Source of the DNA: Bacteroidota bacterium
GTDB taxonomy: Bacteria; Bacteroidota; Ignavibacteria; Ignavibacteriales; Ignavibacteriaceae
Assembly (NCBI GenBank): GCA_021815405.1
Contig: JAKAGV010000009.1
Location: 62,001 to 126,000 of the forward strand
Length of the DNA: 64,000 nt
Reading direction: 5' to 3'
The translations under genes and the position numbers were made by a program. The notes beneath the pieces are model-generated. The model was not told where the DNA came from, did no database searches, and saw only the letters and a program-made list of their open reading frames with translations. Shown here piece after piece: positions 1 through 10,559 of the stretch (positions are counted from its first letter, which is position 1; every line of letters begins with the position of its first letter).

Positions 1-2
1 TT

Positions 3-215
3 TCGGTTGACCTTTCAACGACACAAAAAATCTCCAAACATTTACCAAACGATGTTGTTCTTGTTTCCGAAAGCGGAATAAGTAAAAAAGGAGACATCGA
101 CTATTTGCGAAGCGTTCATACTGATGCTGTTCTTGTAGGCGAACATTTGATGCGCTCTGATAGTATTGATTCAAGCATAGATGTACTAAAGAAATGGTGC
201 GCAAATGAAAGTTAA
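3..215 (+). CDS. trpC: Indole-3-glycerol phosphate synthase, C-terminal fragment (cut by window start)
   Basis: Frame 3 reads SVDLSTTQKISKHLPNDVVLVSESGISKKGDIDYLRSVHTDAVLVGEHLMRS..., a typical TrpC C-terminus (SESGI, VGEHLMR); overlaps trpF by 11 bp. Confidence 0.9.
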   Translation, partial: SVDLSTTQKISKHLPNDVVLVSESGISKKGDIDYLRSVHTDAVLVGEHLMRSDSIDSSIDVLKKWCANES

Positions 216-831
216 AGTCTGCGGAATAACTAACTTTGAAGACGCTTTACTTTGTGAAGCTTGCGGCGCAGATGCAGTAGGTTTTATCTTTTATAATAAA
301 AGCAAAAGATACATCAAGCCTGAAACAACGAGAGAAATTATTAAATCCCTATCGCCTTTTACAATGAAAGTTGGAGTATTTGTCGATGAAAATGTAGAAA
401 ATATAAATCGTATTGCATCTGAGATAAAGCTAAATGCAATTCAATTGAGCGGGAATGAATCTCCCGAAAATTCTAGTAAGATAATTTTGCCGGTAATAAA
501 AGGATTTCGGATCAAGGAAGATTTTGATTTTTCAATAATAGATAGATATAAAAACACTGCCTACTTGCTTGATGCATTTTCATCGGAAGAATTCGGCGGA
601 ACGGGAAAGAAATTTACGTGGGATCTGATCCCCGCTTATCTAAAGAATAAAATTATTCTTGCCGGTGGAGTTTCCGTGGATAACATAGAAAATATCTTCA
701 GAAAAATTCAGCCAGCCGCAGTTGATTTATCATCTTCGCTAGAGAAAGCGCCTGGCATTAAGGACAAAGAAAAAGTTGTGAATTTTTTTGAGAAGTTTAA
801 TTTGTTGAGGTTAAAAGAAACATCATGTTAA
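205..831 (+). CDS. trpF: Phosphoribosylanthranilate isomerase
   Basis: MKVKVCGITNFEDALLCEACGADAVGFIFY...SSLEKAPGIKD; operon context. Confidence 0.96.
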   Translation: MKVKVCGITNFEDALLCEACGADAVGFIFYNKSKRYIKPETTREIIKSLSPFTMKVGVFVDENVENINRIASEIKLNAIQLSGNESPENSSKIILPVIKGFRIKEDFDFSIIDRYKNTAYLLDAFSSEEFGGTGKKFTWDLIPAYLKNKIILAGGVSVDNIENIFRKIQPAAVDLSSSLEKAPGIKDKEKVVNFFEKFNLLRLKETSC

Positions 832-1859
832 TAATAATGAAACTTGATTCTCCAAGAAAAAATATTGAGAATGTAAAGGAAAAGATAGTTGAAAAGAATT
901 GTGTACCGCATGAGATTCCTGGCGCATCAAAACTTGGAATTGGGATAACCGGACCGACAAATCTTCTAATTGAAGAGGAATTTTCTTCGATGGATTCTGT
1001 TGAAGAAGTAATCCGAGTAACTAAACCTTACAAGCTTGTTAGCAGGGAAATGAAACCGGATAACACAGTGATCAATTTAAATGAAATAAAAATCGGGGGA
1101 GAAGAATTAGCAATAATCGCCGGTCCTTGTTCAATTGAAAGCAAGCAGCAACTTTTTGATATCGCCGGCGAACTTAAGGAAATGGGAATTAAGTTTCTCC
1201 GTGCAGGCGCTTACAAACCGCGTTCAAGTCCTTATTCTTTTCAAGGATTGAAAGAAAAAGGAGTAGAGTATCTTCTTGATGTAAAAAAAGGACTCGAAAT
1301 GATGATTGTAACAGAAGCAAAGGATACAAAGTCTCTTCCACTCATTGCTGAAGCTGCAGATATCATTCAGATAGGTGCACGCAATATGCAAAATTTTTCA
1401 TTATTAGAAGAAGTAGGGCAGCTTTCAAATACTGTCCTTCTCAAAAGAGGAATGGCGGCGACAATAGAAGACTTGCTGATGAGCGCTGAATATATTTTAT
1501 CTCAAGGTAATTTTAACGTTATCCTTTGCGAGCGCGGAATTCGAACTTTTGAAACGATGACAAGAAATACTCTAGACTTAAACGCAGTCCCAATGATTAA
1601 AAAGAATTCTCATCTTCCAATAATCGTTGATCCTTCACACGGCATAGGCATTTGGGATAAAGTTCCTCCGATGGCAATGGCAGCAATTGCATGCGGTGCG
1701 GACGGCTTGATGATTGAAGTGCACAATCATCCAGATAAAGCATTATCAGACGGCTTTCAATCTTTAACTCCTAAAAATTTAAAAAAATTAATAGATAAGA
1801 TCGAACAATTGGCTCCAATTGTAGATAGAAAGATAAACAACTATGCAACAATTAACTGA
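825..1859 (+). CDS. aroF: 3-deoxy-7-phosphoheptulonate synthase (DAHP synthase, type I-beta with N-terminal FL/ACT-like extension)
   Basis: [45 protein letters not shown] motifs. Confidence 0.93.
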   Translation: MLIIMKLDSPRKNIENVKEKIVEKNCVPHEIPGASKLGIGITGPTNLLIEEEFSSMDSVEEVIRVTKPYKLVSREMKPDNTVINLNEIKIGGEELAIIAGPCSIESKQQLFDIAGELKEMGIKFLRAGAYKPRSSPYSFQGLKEKGVEYLLDVKKGLEMMIVTEAKDTKSLPLIAEAADIIQIGARNMQNFSLLEEVGQLSNTVLLKRGMAATIEDLLMSAEYILSQGNFNVILCERGIRTFETMTRNTLDLNAVPMIKKNSHLPIIVDPSHGIGIWDKVPPMAMAAIACGADGLMIEVHNHPDKALSDGFQSLTPKNLKKLIDKIEQLAPIVDRKINNYATIN

Positions 1860-3051
1860 ATATGAATTTCCGGATATAAATGGGCACTTTGGCAAATACG
1901 GCGGAAAGTATGTTCCCGAAACTTTAATTACTCCTCTTCGTGAGCTTGAAGAAATTTATTTAAGTTTGAGGAACGATGAAGAATTTACAAACGAGCTCCT
2001 CAAGCTGAATAAAGAATATTCCGGTCGACCGACTCCGCTTACCTTTGCCGATAGTCTCACTGATTATTATGGCAAAGGGAAAATATATTTGAAGCGTGAA
2101 GATCTCTGTCATACCGGGGCGCATAAAATAAATAATGCTTTAGGTCAAATTCTTCTTGCAAAAAAATTGGGTAAGAAAAGAATTATTGCAGAAACAGGCG
2201 CTGGACAGCACGGAGTAGCTACTGCAACAGTCTGTGCAAAGTTCGGGATGAAATGTTTCATCTATATGGGAGAGATTGATATTGCAAGACAAAGCTTAAA
2301 TGTCTTCCGCATGAAACTGCTTGGTGCAGAAGTAATTCCTGTCAAATCAGGAAGCAGAACCTTGAAAGATGCTACAAACGAGGCTATCAGAGATTGGGTA
2401 ACAAACATAAGCGATACGCATTACATTATCGGATCAGTCGTTGGTCCTCATCCGTATCCGATGATGGTAAGAGATTTTCAATCAGTAATTGGTAAAGAAA
2501 CGAAACAACAAATTTTGGAAGCAGAAAAAAGACATCCTGATTATATTGTTGCTTGTGTTGGCGGCGGAAGTAACGCTATTGGTATTTTTTATCCGTTCAT
2601 AAATTCTGGAGTTAAGCTTATTGGAGTTGAAGCTGCTGGTTACGGTCTTGATACTGACAAGCACTGCGCAACCTTAACGCTTGGGCGTGAAGGAATTTTT
2701 CAAGGAATGAAAACTTATCTTCTTCAGAATAGAGATGGACAAGTTTCTGAAGTCCATTCTATTTCTGCAGGACTTGATTATCCTGGTGTGGGTCCTGAAC
2801 ACAGCTTTTTAAAAGATGAAGTAAAGGCTGATTATTATTCTGTTACGGATGATGAAGCAATTAAAGCAACACAGCTCCTTTCCAGGACAGAAGGAATAAT
2901 CCCGGCATTAGAATCAGCTCATGCAATTGCTTATCTAGAATACTTAATGCCGAAAACAAAGAAAGAGGATATTTTAGTAGTCAATGTTAGCGGAAGAGGA
3001 GATAAAGATCTCGATACAATTAAAAACAAATTAGGATATTCATTAGAATGA
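1843..3051 (+). CDS. trpB: Tryptophan synthase beta chain
   Basis: [42 protein letters not shown]; overlaps neighbours. Confidence 0.98.
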   Translation: MQQLTEYEFPDINGHFGKYGGKYVPETLITPLRELEEIYLSLRNDEEFTNELLKLNKEYSGRPTPLTFADSLTDYYGKGKIYLKREDLCHTGAHKINNALGQILLAKKLGKKRIIAETGAGQHGVATATVCAKFGMKCFIYMGEIDIARQSLNVFRMKLLGAEVIPVKSGSRTLKDATNEAIRDWVTNISDTHYIIGSVVGPHPYPMMVRDFQSVIGKETKQQILEAEKRHPDYIVACVGGGSNAIGIFYPFINSGVKLIGVEAAGYGLDTDKHCATLTLGREGIFQGMKTYLLQNRDGQVSEVHSISAGLDYPGVGPEHSFLKDEVKADYYSVTDDEAIKATQLLSRTEGIIPALESAHAIAYLEYLMPKTKKEDILVVNVSGRGDKDLDTIKNKLGYSLE

Positions 3052-3830
3052 AATCAATTTCAAAATATATAGAAGAAAAAAATAATATTGGCGAAAAGGT
3101 TTTTTCAGTATTTCTTACAGCAGGTTTTCCAAACAAAAATAATTTCACACAGCTTGCATTAAAAGTCCTTGATGCCGGAGCAGATATGCTTGAAATTGGT
3201 TTTCCTTTCAGCGATCCTTTGGCTGATGGAACAATCATACAGTATTCTTCTCAAACTGCTTTAAATAACGGAATCAACTTGAAAACAACATTTAGCTATC
3301 TAAAAGAAATTAGAAGAGAAACCGGCAAGCCAATAATCTTAATGGGCTATGCAAATCCGGTTCTAAACTATGGCGTTAAACGTTTTGCAGATGATGCAAT
3401 TTCATACGGTGCAAACGGAGTAATTATTCCGGATATTCCGATTGAAGAGTATGATAATTTCTACAATAATTCTTTCAACGGTCTTGATACAATTCTTCTG
3501 ATAACTCCAACAACATCGAACGATCGCATAAAGATAATTGATGATAAAAGCAAAGGTTTTATTTATTGTGTTTCGGTCAGCGGGACTACCGGCGTTCAAT
3601 ATCAAGATAAATCTAGAAGTATAGATTTTATTAAACGGGCAAGAAACGCAGTTAAGAAAAACAAAACACTTGTTGGATTCGGCATCTCAAGTGCGGAGGA
3701 CGCCATACAGTTTTCTCCTCATTGTGATGGTGTAATTGTAGGCAGTGCAATAATAAAATCTCTTATGAATGATGATTCAAATTTCAAAAATACCATGTCG
3801 CTGGTTAGCAAGATAAAGAATGTATTATAA
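3048..3830 (+). CDS. trpA: Tryptophan synthase alpha chain
   Basis: [32 protein letters not shown]; 4-bp overlap with trpB. Confidence 0.97.
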   Translation: MKSISKYIEEKNNIGEKVFSVFLTAGFPNKNNFTQLALKVLDAGADMLEIGFPFSDPLADGTIIQYSSQTALNNGINLKTTFSYLKEIRRETGKPIILMGYANPVLNYGVKRFADDAISYGANGVIIPDIPIEEYDNFYNNSFNGLDTILLITPTTSNDRIKIIDDKSKGFIYCVSVSGTTGVQYQDKSRSIDFIKRARNAVKKNKTLVGFGISSAEDAIQFSPHCDGVIVGSAIIKSLMNDDSNFKNTMSLVSKIKNVL

Positions 3831-4098
3831 GAAGCCAATAAATTGTCATTCATTTATCCTTCCTCAAAATGCAACATCTTGATACAATATCCAAGGTGCT
3901 AAAACACAGCAATTACAATGCAGTATTGCTTTCGGTTATAATTAAGTGTATTTTTGAAACAGAAAAAGAATTAAATACAAGACAAGAATTTAAACATCCC
4001 ATCTGCTATTTGATTATGATCAGTAAGATTTGTTTTCCTTCTTAAATTACATTCATTAATTCTTTTAACCATTAAATAATCATATAAGGAAAAATAAG

Positions 4099-4410
4099 AT
4101 GAACATTTTTGTAGGAAATTTGTCTCGCGATGTTACCGATGACGAATTAAAAGAGTTGTTTGCCAATTACGGGCAGATAAGAAGTGTAAAAATAATTAGG
4201 GATATGTTCAGTCAGGAATCAAAGGGATTTGGTTTTGTTGAAATGCCGGGATTAGCAGAAGCACAGAAAGCCATTAACGAGCTTAACACTAGAGAGTTAA
4301 AAGGTAAAAAAATCTCTGTAAGCGAAGCACGTCCAAAAACCAACGATAGACGCGGCGGCAACCAGCGAAACAATACTCGTAGCAGTGGCGGCGGCGGAAG
4401 ACGCTGGTAG
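4099..4410 (+). CDS. RRM-domain RNA-binding protein
   Basis: RNP motifs MNIFVGNLSRDVTDDELKELF and SKGFGFVEM; Gly/Arg-rich tail. Confidence 0.93.
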   Translation: MNIFVGNLSRDVTDDELKELFANYGQIRSVKIIRDMFSQESKGFGFVEMPGLAEAQKAINELNTRELKGKKISVSEARPKTNDRRGGNQRNNTRSSGGGGRRW

Positions 4411-4481
4411 TATTTTAAAATATGATATATCGGTATAAAGGTACAGGGGTAGTATAAATTTCTGCCAACTTACTTTTATAC

Positions 4482-4934
4482 CTATATTCTAACTACCATC
4501 TCTATTTCAATTGGGGCATTAAGAGGTAATTCGTTTACACCTACTGCACTGCGTACATGCTTACCTTTATTGCCAAAGATTTTACTTAGCAGTTCCGATG
4601 CTCCGTTTGCTACCTTTGGTTGGTCGATAAAGTAATCTGCACTATTAACGAATACGGTAAGCTTGACTACCTGTTCAATTTTATCAAGACTTCCCACAAC
4701 ACTTTTAATGACACTAAGGCAGTTCAGTGCGCATATCTCTGCTGCTTTAGCTCCTTCTTCAATACCTATTTCAGCACCGACTTTACCTCTGAATTTCAAT
4801 TCGCCATTAATACTAGGAAGCTGTCCTGCTGTAAATACCAGATCATTCACTTTTAATGCCGGAATATAAGCGGCAAGCGGTTTAGGAGCTTCAGGCAATT
4901 CATAACCAAGTTCTTTAATTTTATCTTCTATCAT
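4482..4934 (-). CDS. RidA/YjgF family protein
   Basis: MIEDKIKELGYELPEAPKPLAAYIPALKVNDLVFTAGQLP...RSAVGVNELPLNAPIEIEMV; start set at the ATG after a GGAG motif rather than ORF start 4955. Confidence 0.88.
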   Translation of the reverse strand: MIEDKIKELGYELPEAPKPLAAYIPALKVNDLVFTAGQLPSINGELKFRGKVGAEIGIEEGAKAAEICALNCLSVIKSVVGSLDKIEQVVKLTVFVNSADYFIDQPKVANGASELLSKIFGNKGKHVRSAVGVNELPLNAPIEIEMVVRI

Positions 4935-5002
4935 ACTAACTCCGTTTTTATACAAATAAGATTTTACTAATTTTGTTTATTCAATAATTAAGGAATTAAA
5001 AA

Positions 5003-5776
5003 ATGACCGGTAGTAAATTTAATGAATTTGTAGAGATAGTGAAACGTCTAAGAGTAGAATGCCCATGGGACAAAGTACAGACAAACGATTCTATTAAAGC
5101 AGCTACACTTGAAGAAGCTTACGAGGTAGTAGATGCTATAGATGAAAAAAATTTTGGTGAATTAAAGAAAGAACTCGGTGATCTCCTGCTTCATGTAGTT
5201 TTTCATTCTGTTATTGCTGAAGGAGAAAATAAATTTAATATTGATGAGGTAATTGATTCGATTAAAGAAAAGCTTATTCGACGACATCCGCATGTTTTTG
5301 GTAATGTTGAAGTAAGAAATGCAGAAGATGTTAAAAAGAATTGGGAAGCTATAAAATTAAACGAAGGAAGAGAATCCGTGCTTGACGGAGTGCCTGAATT
5401 GATGCCTGCTCTTCATAAAGCCTTCAGGCTACAAGAGAAAGCATCCAAAGTTGGATTTGACTGGGAAAAGAAGGAAGACGTCTGGAAGAAGGTTATCGAA
5501 GAAATTGAAGAAATGCATAAATCAGAAAGAGAAGAGACAAAAGAAGAATTGGAGAACGAAGTTGGTGATGTGTTTTTTGCAATGACAAACTATGCAAGAT
5601 TTCTGGGCATAAATCCGGAGAACGCTTTAAGACTAACAAACAATAAATTCGTTAAGAGATTTCAATACGTTGAGAAAAAGATAAATGAAAGCGGCAGGCA
5701 AATTCATGAATCTAACCTTGCGGAAATGGACAGGTTCTGGGAAGAGAGTAAATCCCAATTAAAAATAAGAAGTTAA
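5003..5776 (+). CDS. mazG: Nucleoside triphosphate pyrophosphohydrolase MazG
   Basis: LRVECPWDKVQTNDSIKAATLEEAYEVVDAI, RRHPHVFG; two MazG domains. Confidence 0.95.
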   Translation: MTGSKFNEFVEIVKRLRVECPWDKVQTNDSIKAATLEEAYEVVDAIDEKNFGELKKELGDLLLHVVFHSVIAEGENKFNIDEVIDSIKEKLIRRHPHVFGNVEVRNAEDVKKNWEAIKLNEGRESVLDGVPELMPALHKAFRLQEKASKVGFDWEKKEDVWKKVIEEIEEMHKSEREETKEELENEVGDVFFAMTNYARFLGINPENALRLTNNKFVKRFQYVEKKINESGRQIHESNLAEMDRFWEESKSQLKIRS

Positions 5777-5824
5777 AATTTCTTAGGCAGAATATTGAAT
5801 TCTTACTTGCTGTTCTTTCACTTT

Positions 5825-6799
5825 TTAATTTTTGATTGCAATGGAACCGCCGTTGCTAAATTTCTCGTAAGCATTGATGATGTCTTTAACCAGTCGGTGT
5901 CTTACGACATCAGCTTTATCAAGGAATACAAAACCGACGCCTTCTATTCCTTTTAAAATATCTTTAGCCTGAACCAATCCACTTATTGATTTTTGAGGAA
6001 GATCAATTTGAGTTATATCTCCTGTAATTATTGATTTTGAATTAGCACCAAGTCTTGTCAAAAACATTTTCATCTGCATGTCTGTTGCATTCTGGGCTTC
6101 ATCAAGTATAACAAAGGCATTGTTCAAAGTTCTACCGCGCATATATGCAAGCGGGACAATCTCTACCACACTCTTCTCAATATAATTTTTTAATTTTTCA
6201 GAAGGCATCATATCATCTAGCGCATCATAAAGCGGACGGAGATACGGATCTATTTTCTCTCTAAAGTCTCCAGGCAGGAAACCGAGACTTTCGCCTGCTT
6301 CAACGGCTGGGCGTGCAAGAATAATTTTGTTAACTATACCCTTTTTCAATGCAGAAACGGCAAGTGCAACCGCAAGATATGTTTTTCCGGTTCCCGCAGG
6401 ACCAATTGCAAAACAAATGTCATTCTTTAATGCTGTCTGGAGATAATTTACTTGCCCGGGAGTTTTAGCTTTAATTACATCGCTTTTAGTATAAAGTACT
6501 ATTGAATCGAATTCCTTATCTGAAATAATCTCTTTGCCTTGAGTAGTTAGGTCCAGAATATTTTCAACATCGGAAGGCTTTAATGAACCGTTAGTGTTGA
6601 GTACATAAACCATTTCTTTAATTACTTTTTCAATAGCACTAACTTCATCGAGCACACCTTTTATAACAACATTTTCTCCACGCACAATAATTGAAGCATT
6701 GAATCTGTCTTCCACCATTTTAAGATTATTATCATTCATCCCCAGCAAACTCATCATATCAACATTTTCAAGCGTCATACGTTTCTCTATTGCTGTCAT
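5825..6799 (-). CDS. phoH: PhoH family ATPase
   Basis: FAIGPAGTGKTYLAVALAV, RPAVEAGESLGFLPGD, DEAQNAT. Confidence 0.94.
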   Translation of the reverse strand: MTAIEKRMTLENVDMMSLLGMNDNNLKMVEDRFNASIIVRGENVVIKGVLDEVSAIEKVIKEMVYVLNTNGSLKPSDVENILDLTTQGKEIISDKEFDSIVLYTKSDVIKAKTPGQVNYLQTALKNDICFAIGPAGTGKTYLAVALAVSALKKGIVNKIILARPAVEAGESLGFLPGDFREKIDPYLRPLYDALDDMMPSEKLKNYIEKSVVEIVPLAYMRGRTLNNAFVILDEAQNATDMQMKMFLTRLGANSKSIITGDITQIDLPQKSISGLVQAKDILKGIEGVGFVFLDKADVVRHRLVKDIINAYEKFSNGGSIAIKN

Positions 6800-6821
6800 T
6801 TTCCTCCTTCAAAATAAGAAA

Positions 6822-6854
6822 AGCCCTCATCCCGGTAAAACCAGGATAAGGGCT
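6822..6854 (-). terminator. Rho-independent terminator downstream of the LysM-protein gene
   Basis: Minus strand: AGCCCTTATCCTGGTTTTACCGGGATGAGGGCT followed by TTTTCTTATTTT. Confidence 0.75.
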
Positions 6855-6893
6855 CACATAAGTCAACCAAATTTTATATAAAGCATTAAGCTG

Positions 6894-7571
6894 CTATTTA
6901 GCAGGTGCCGGCTTGTAGTTGGCTTTAATCTTCTCGTACTTAGCTTTATCTTGTTCTGTAAGATTTGGAATCTTGAAAATTTGTTTCGGATAAATCAAAT
7001 TGGGGTTCTTTATTTGATCACGATTTGCTTTGTATATAACCGGCCATGCAAAACCGTTGCTGTAGAATGAAGGCTTTTTAGCTATGTTCCATAAGCAATC
7101 GCCTCTTACAACGGTATAATTAACTTCTGTCGGAGCTTCAACCCATGCATCTAATTCAGCCTGCATTTGGTTGTGTACCTTATCATAAAATTCCGGAAGA
7201 GCACTTATCTTGTTAGCTTTCAAAGCATCGAGATCTTTCTGCCTATCTGCTTTAGGACCTTCTTTTCTCTGAATTTTTCCGTCAAGTTCATTAACTGCGT
7301 TTCTGAAATTATCAACATCTGCTTGTGTAGCACCAACTAATGCATAAAGTTCTTTCATACAATCATCATAGCTTTCAACCGATTTCGATTTCAAATTATT
7401 TACATCGGATTGTAATGAACTAACTTCCTGAGTCAAGCTTTGTTTTTCAGTATTAAGACGGTTCATTTCCGCCTGCCATTCATCTTTAGTCATCTCTTTT
7501 TCCTGTGCAAAAACAGCAACAGAAAAGAAAATTAAGAGAGCTAAAACACTTACCAAACTTTTCATTTTCAT
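6894..7571 (-). CDS. LysM-domain secreted coiled-coil protein
   Basis: Signal peptide MKMKSLVSVLALLIFFSVAVFAQ; YTVVRGDCLWNIAKKPSFYSNGFAWPVIYKANRDQIKNPNLIYPKQIFKIP LysM. Confidence 0.82.
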   Translation of the reverse strand: MKMKSLVSVLALLIFFSVAVFAQEKEMTKDEWQAEMNRLNTEKQSLTQEVSSLQSDVNNLKSKSVESYDDCMKELYALVGATQADVDNFRNAVNELDGKIQRKEGPKADRQKDLDALKANKISALPEFYDKVHNQMQAELDAWVEAPTEVNYTVVRGDCLWNIAKKPSFYSNGFAWPVIYKANRDQIKNPNLIYPKQIFKIPNLTEQDKAKYEKIKANYKPAPAK

Positions 7572-7604
7572 ATTATATTTCTCCAATTTCTATTTGTTAT
7601 TAAA

Positions 7605-7886
7605 TTATTTACCGGAAGACATTTTTTCTAAATTAGCTTTTGTCTCTTCCTTTTGTTTATTGCACTCAGCAAGTTTTTCTTGCTTAGCTGCTATTTCCTT
7701 CTCTAATGATGCTCTTTCATCTTTTAGAGAATTGGCTTGAGATTGGAGAGAATTTACTTCACTTCTCAGACTATTCAATTGAGCCATCTCGGCTTCACTT
7801 ACACCACCGCAACCGCTTAGCAGTGCTGTTGTAACAACGAAGGCACCGGCTATGGCGGTATTTCTCACAATTTTAATTACTTTCAT
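7605..7886 (-). CDS. Small coiled-coil lipoprotein
   Basis: LLSGCGG lipobox followed by a heptad-rich coiled coil. Confidence 0.72.
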   Translation of the reverse strand: MKVIKIVRNTAIAGAFVVTTALLSGCGGVSEAEMAQLNSLRSEVNSLQSQANSLKDERASLEKEIAAKQEKLAECNKQKEETKANLEKMSSGK

Positions 7887-8086
7887 TTAAGAACCTCCAA
7901 TAATTATTTTAGAAAATTAATTAAGAAATAAAATTAAAAGAACGCTTAAAAATCAAATTTATCCCCCATAATTACTAATCGTTTACAAAACCAGATATTA
8001 TAAGCAAATGATATATAACAAATTAGGTGAATAAATTCAAGCAAAGTAAAAAAAAAGAGATTTTTTTTGCTCTGCACAACAAATGC

Positions 8087-8764
8087 CTAAATCAACCTCC
8101 TTTCTATAAAACTTGTATAACTATTACCCGCAATTATCAAATGATCGAAAACCGGTATGTCCAAAATCTTACCGGATTCCAAAAGCTTTTTAGTAATTTC
8201 AACATCCTCATTGCTTGGTTCCGGATTTCCGCTCGGATGGTTATGTATTAAAATTATGCTTGCCGAGCTATTTTCTATAGCCGCCTTGAAAATTTCGCGA
8301 GGATGTACAATGCTAGAGTTTAAGCTGCCTATTGATATTGTTTCCATCTTTATTATTTTATTTGCAGAATTCAAACACACTACAATAAATTTTTCTTTTA
8401 GTTCGTCTTTAAGAATTGGAATAAATATTTCTGCAATGTCTTTCGGCGAAGTAATCTTCTTATCAGAAAACCATTTAGATTGAAAGAGAATTCTCCGGCT
8501 AATTTCAAATGCGGCAATTAAAGTCGCTGCTTTATCGTTTCCGATACCTGCATTTTGAGTTAATGTTTTTAAAGGTTTTGACGCAAGAACAGCTAAGTTT
8601 CCCTGCCCGGTTATTAAATTTTGTGCGACAGTAATCACCGACATCCCTTTTGTGCCTGTTCTTAAAAGAATTGCCAGCAATTCGGCATCAGTTAGATTCT
8701 GAGCTCCTCTAAGCATCAGCTTTTCTCTGGGTCTATCATCTAAGGGTAAATCTTTTACTTTCAT
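8087..8764 (-). CDS. radC: RadC family (JAB/MPN domain) protein
   Basis: ELLAILLRTGTKG; IILIHNHPSGNPEPSNEDVEIT; DHLIIAGNSYTSF. Confidence 0.93.
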   Translation of the reverse strand: MKVKDLPLDDRPREKLMLRGAQNLTDAELLAILLRTGTKGMSVITVAQNLITGQGNLAVLASKPLKTLTQNAGIGNDKAATLIAAFEISRRILFQSKWFSDKKITSPKDIAEIFIPILKDELKEKFIVVCLNSANKIIKMETISIGSLNSSIVHPREIFKAAIENSSASIILIHNHPSGNPEPSNEDVEITKKLLESGKILDIPVFDHLIIAGNSYTSFIERRLI

Positions 8765-8813
8765 AGATCCCCGCTTAAAATTTTTTTTATTTTTTTTGAA
8801 TTACTAAACAAAT

Positions 8814-10559
8814 TTAATTACTTAGCTTGAATTTATCCACTATTTGGAAAGTTCCATTTTTGTAACGGACAATGTTTAAAAATTTGTTTACCCTATCTTT
8901 ACCAAAATATATATTGTTGTGAAACCCCTGATAAACTGTTTTTGCAATTAAATAATTCTTAATCGCGCTGGTACTAACGTTAAAATTTTTTACTGATGTA
9001 AAAAGATATTCAGCTGCATCGTATCCATAAAGAACATTCCTATTTACGATAAGATTGGTAAGGTTAAGGAATTTTTTTTCGAAATTTTCAAACGTAGAAT
9101 CAGTATAATCGAGATAATAATCCGATGTAAAAGTTAGTTTGTTGCTAAGTTCGGGATAAGTCTCAAAACCTTTTGCATTGAACCAATCCTGATTGCCGTA
9201 AAGAGGTAGATTAAAATTATATTTTACAAACCCGGAAAGCAGCATGGTTACATCAAGATTACCGGAAAGCGGTATGTAAATTCCATTAAGCTGCAAGGAA
9301 TCCGCAGCAATATTAGCAATCTGCTGGTCAAAGGTTGGAGCGGTAGATGAATAAGTTTGTTGAATTAAAATTTTTCCGCCCAGGCTGGTAAATTTTTTTA
9401 TAAACGCATCGGCAAGCTTTGGCGAATAACCTCCATCGGAATTTAAAACTGCCATGACTTTTTTATTCTCGACATAATAGATGTATTCAGCCATTATTGC
9501 ACCTCTTTCGGAAAAGGACGGATTAGCTTGGAAAAAATCCGGATACAAATCAGTTAGACTGTCATCCGTTGCAGTTGGAGAGATAATTGGTATGCCGCTA
9601 TTTTTGAAAATCTCAAGTGTTTCTTTTACCTCATTGCTGTATACCGGACCAATTATAGCTTTTACTGAAGATAGGCTCGTAATTTCTTCTTTAATCTTTT
9701 CAATTTGATTCTTATCCCGTGCAGTATTCTTTATAAGTAAACCTATTTTTTCAGAATGATTTTTATTGTACTCAGAAGCAGCATATTTTATTCCCTCAAG
9801 AATTTCCGAAATTGTTTTAGAAACTTTACTTTCGCTGGAATCTTTTAACGGAAGTAATACGGCAATAATGGGATTAGACGGCGGTCCTAAAACTTCCGCA
9901 GAAGCTTTTTCATACAAAGTTGCCGCATCGCTTCGTTCATCAGAATAAGAAAAATTTTTGAGGATTGACGAGAATGAATTTAACGCCTCCTCCTTCTTAT
10001 CATCTTGCAAATATAATTTTCCAAGTTCTAAAAGTAGAAACGGTTTAGATTTTATTGCTTTGGTTGTATCGTAAACTGAATCGACCTGGGAGGCGGATAA
10101 ATAATTTAAGGCAATCTTTTCAGCTCCGTCTTTTGCTAATTGACTATATTCTCTTGAAGAAGTCGAATTAATAAGATTGCATAATTCTTGGAACGACGGC
10201 AGATAGTTTTCCTGCTCAAAAAGAGATTGAGCCAATGTCAGCTTTGCTTCATCAGCATATTTACTGTCAGGAAATTCTACTAAAAATTTTTTTAAGATTT
10301 GTCCAGCAGTATTGAATTGTTTTAGCTTTATAAAACTTTTTGCATCAAAGAGGTAGGCGATGGTTGTTTTGTCATTAAATTCATACTTGGTAATTATATT
10401 GTTAAAAAGTGGTTGAGCTTGATTATAATTACCTGAATTAAATAATTCCAGTGCATGAATAAAAATTTTATCGGTAATAGAAGTGTCAGATGCCTGCTGT
10501 CCAAATATTGAAATTGAAAACAGTATAAGTAGAAGAGTCAGCAGCTTAAAATTAAACAT
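8814..10559 (-). CDS. TPR + periplasmic-binding-fold protein (ABC-type substrate-binding / LpoA-like architecture)
   Basis: Signal peptide at internal Met (MFNFKLLTLLLILFSISIFG), N-terminal TPRs, then IAVLLPLKDS...IIGPVYSNEVKETLEIFKNSGIPIISPTATD. Confidence 0.75.
   Translation of the reverse strand: MFNFKLLTLLLILFSISIFGQQASDTSITDKIFIHALELFNSGNYNQAQPLFNNIITKYEFNDKTTIAYLFDAKSFIKLKQFNTAGQILKKFLVEFPDSKYADEAKLTLAQSLFEQENYLPSFQELCNLINSTSSREYSQLAKDGAEKIALNYLSASQVDSVYDTTKAIKSKPFLLLELGKLYLQDDKKEEALNSFSSILKNFSYSDERSDAATLYEKASAEVLGPPSNPIIAVLLPLKDSSESKVSKTISEILEGIKYAASEYNKNHSEKIGLLIKNTARDKNQIEKIKEEITSLSSVKAIIGPVYSNEVKETLEIFKNSGIPIISPTATDDSLTDLYPDFFQANPSFSERGAIMAEYIYYVENKKVMAVLNSDGGYSPKLADAFIKKFTSLGGKILIQQTYSSTAPTFDQQIANIAADSLQLNGIYIPLSGNLDVTMLLSGFVKYNFNLPLYGNQDWFNAKGFETYPELSNKLTFTSDYYLDYTDSTFENFEKKFLNLTNLIVNRNVLYGYDAAEYLFTSVKNFNVSTSAIKNYLIAKTVYQGFHNNIYFGKDRVNKFLNIVRYKNGTFQIVDKFKLSN

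Noticed and set aside
6894-7886. Phage lysis/LysM cassette
   Set aside because: LysM protein and coiled-coil lipoprotein have ordinary envelope features, with no phage genes nearby.
8040-8073. A/T-rich hairpin AGCAAA...TTTTTTTTGCT
   Set aside because: Poly-A/poly-T pairing in an AT-rich spacer; too low complexity to support a feature.
8087-8764. RadC as marker of a mobile/defence island
   Set aside because: RadC is surrounded by housekeeping genes and no integrase or defence genes are seen.
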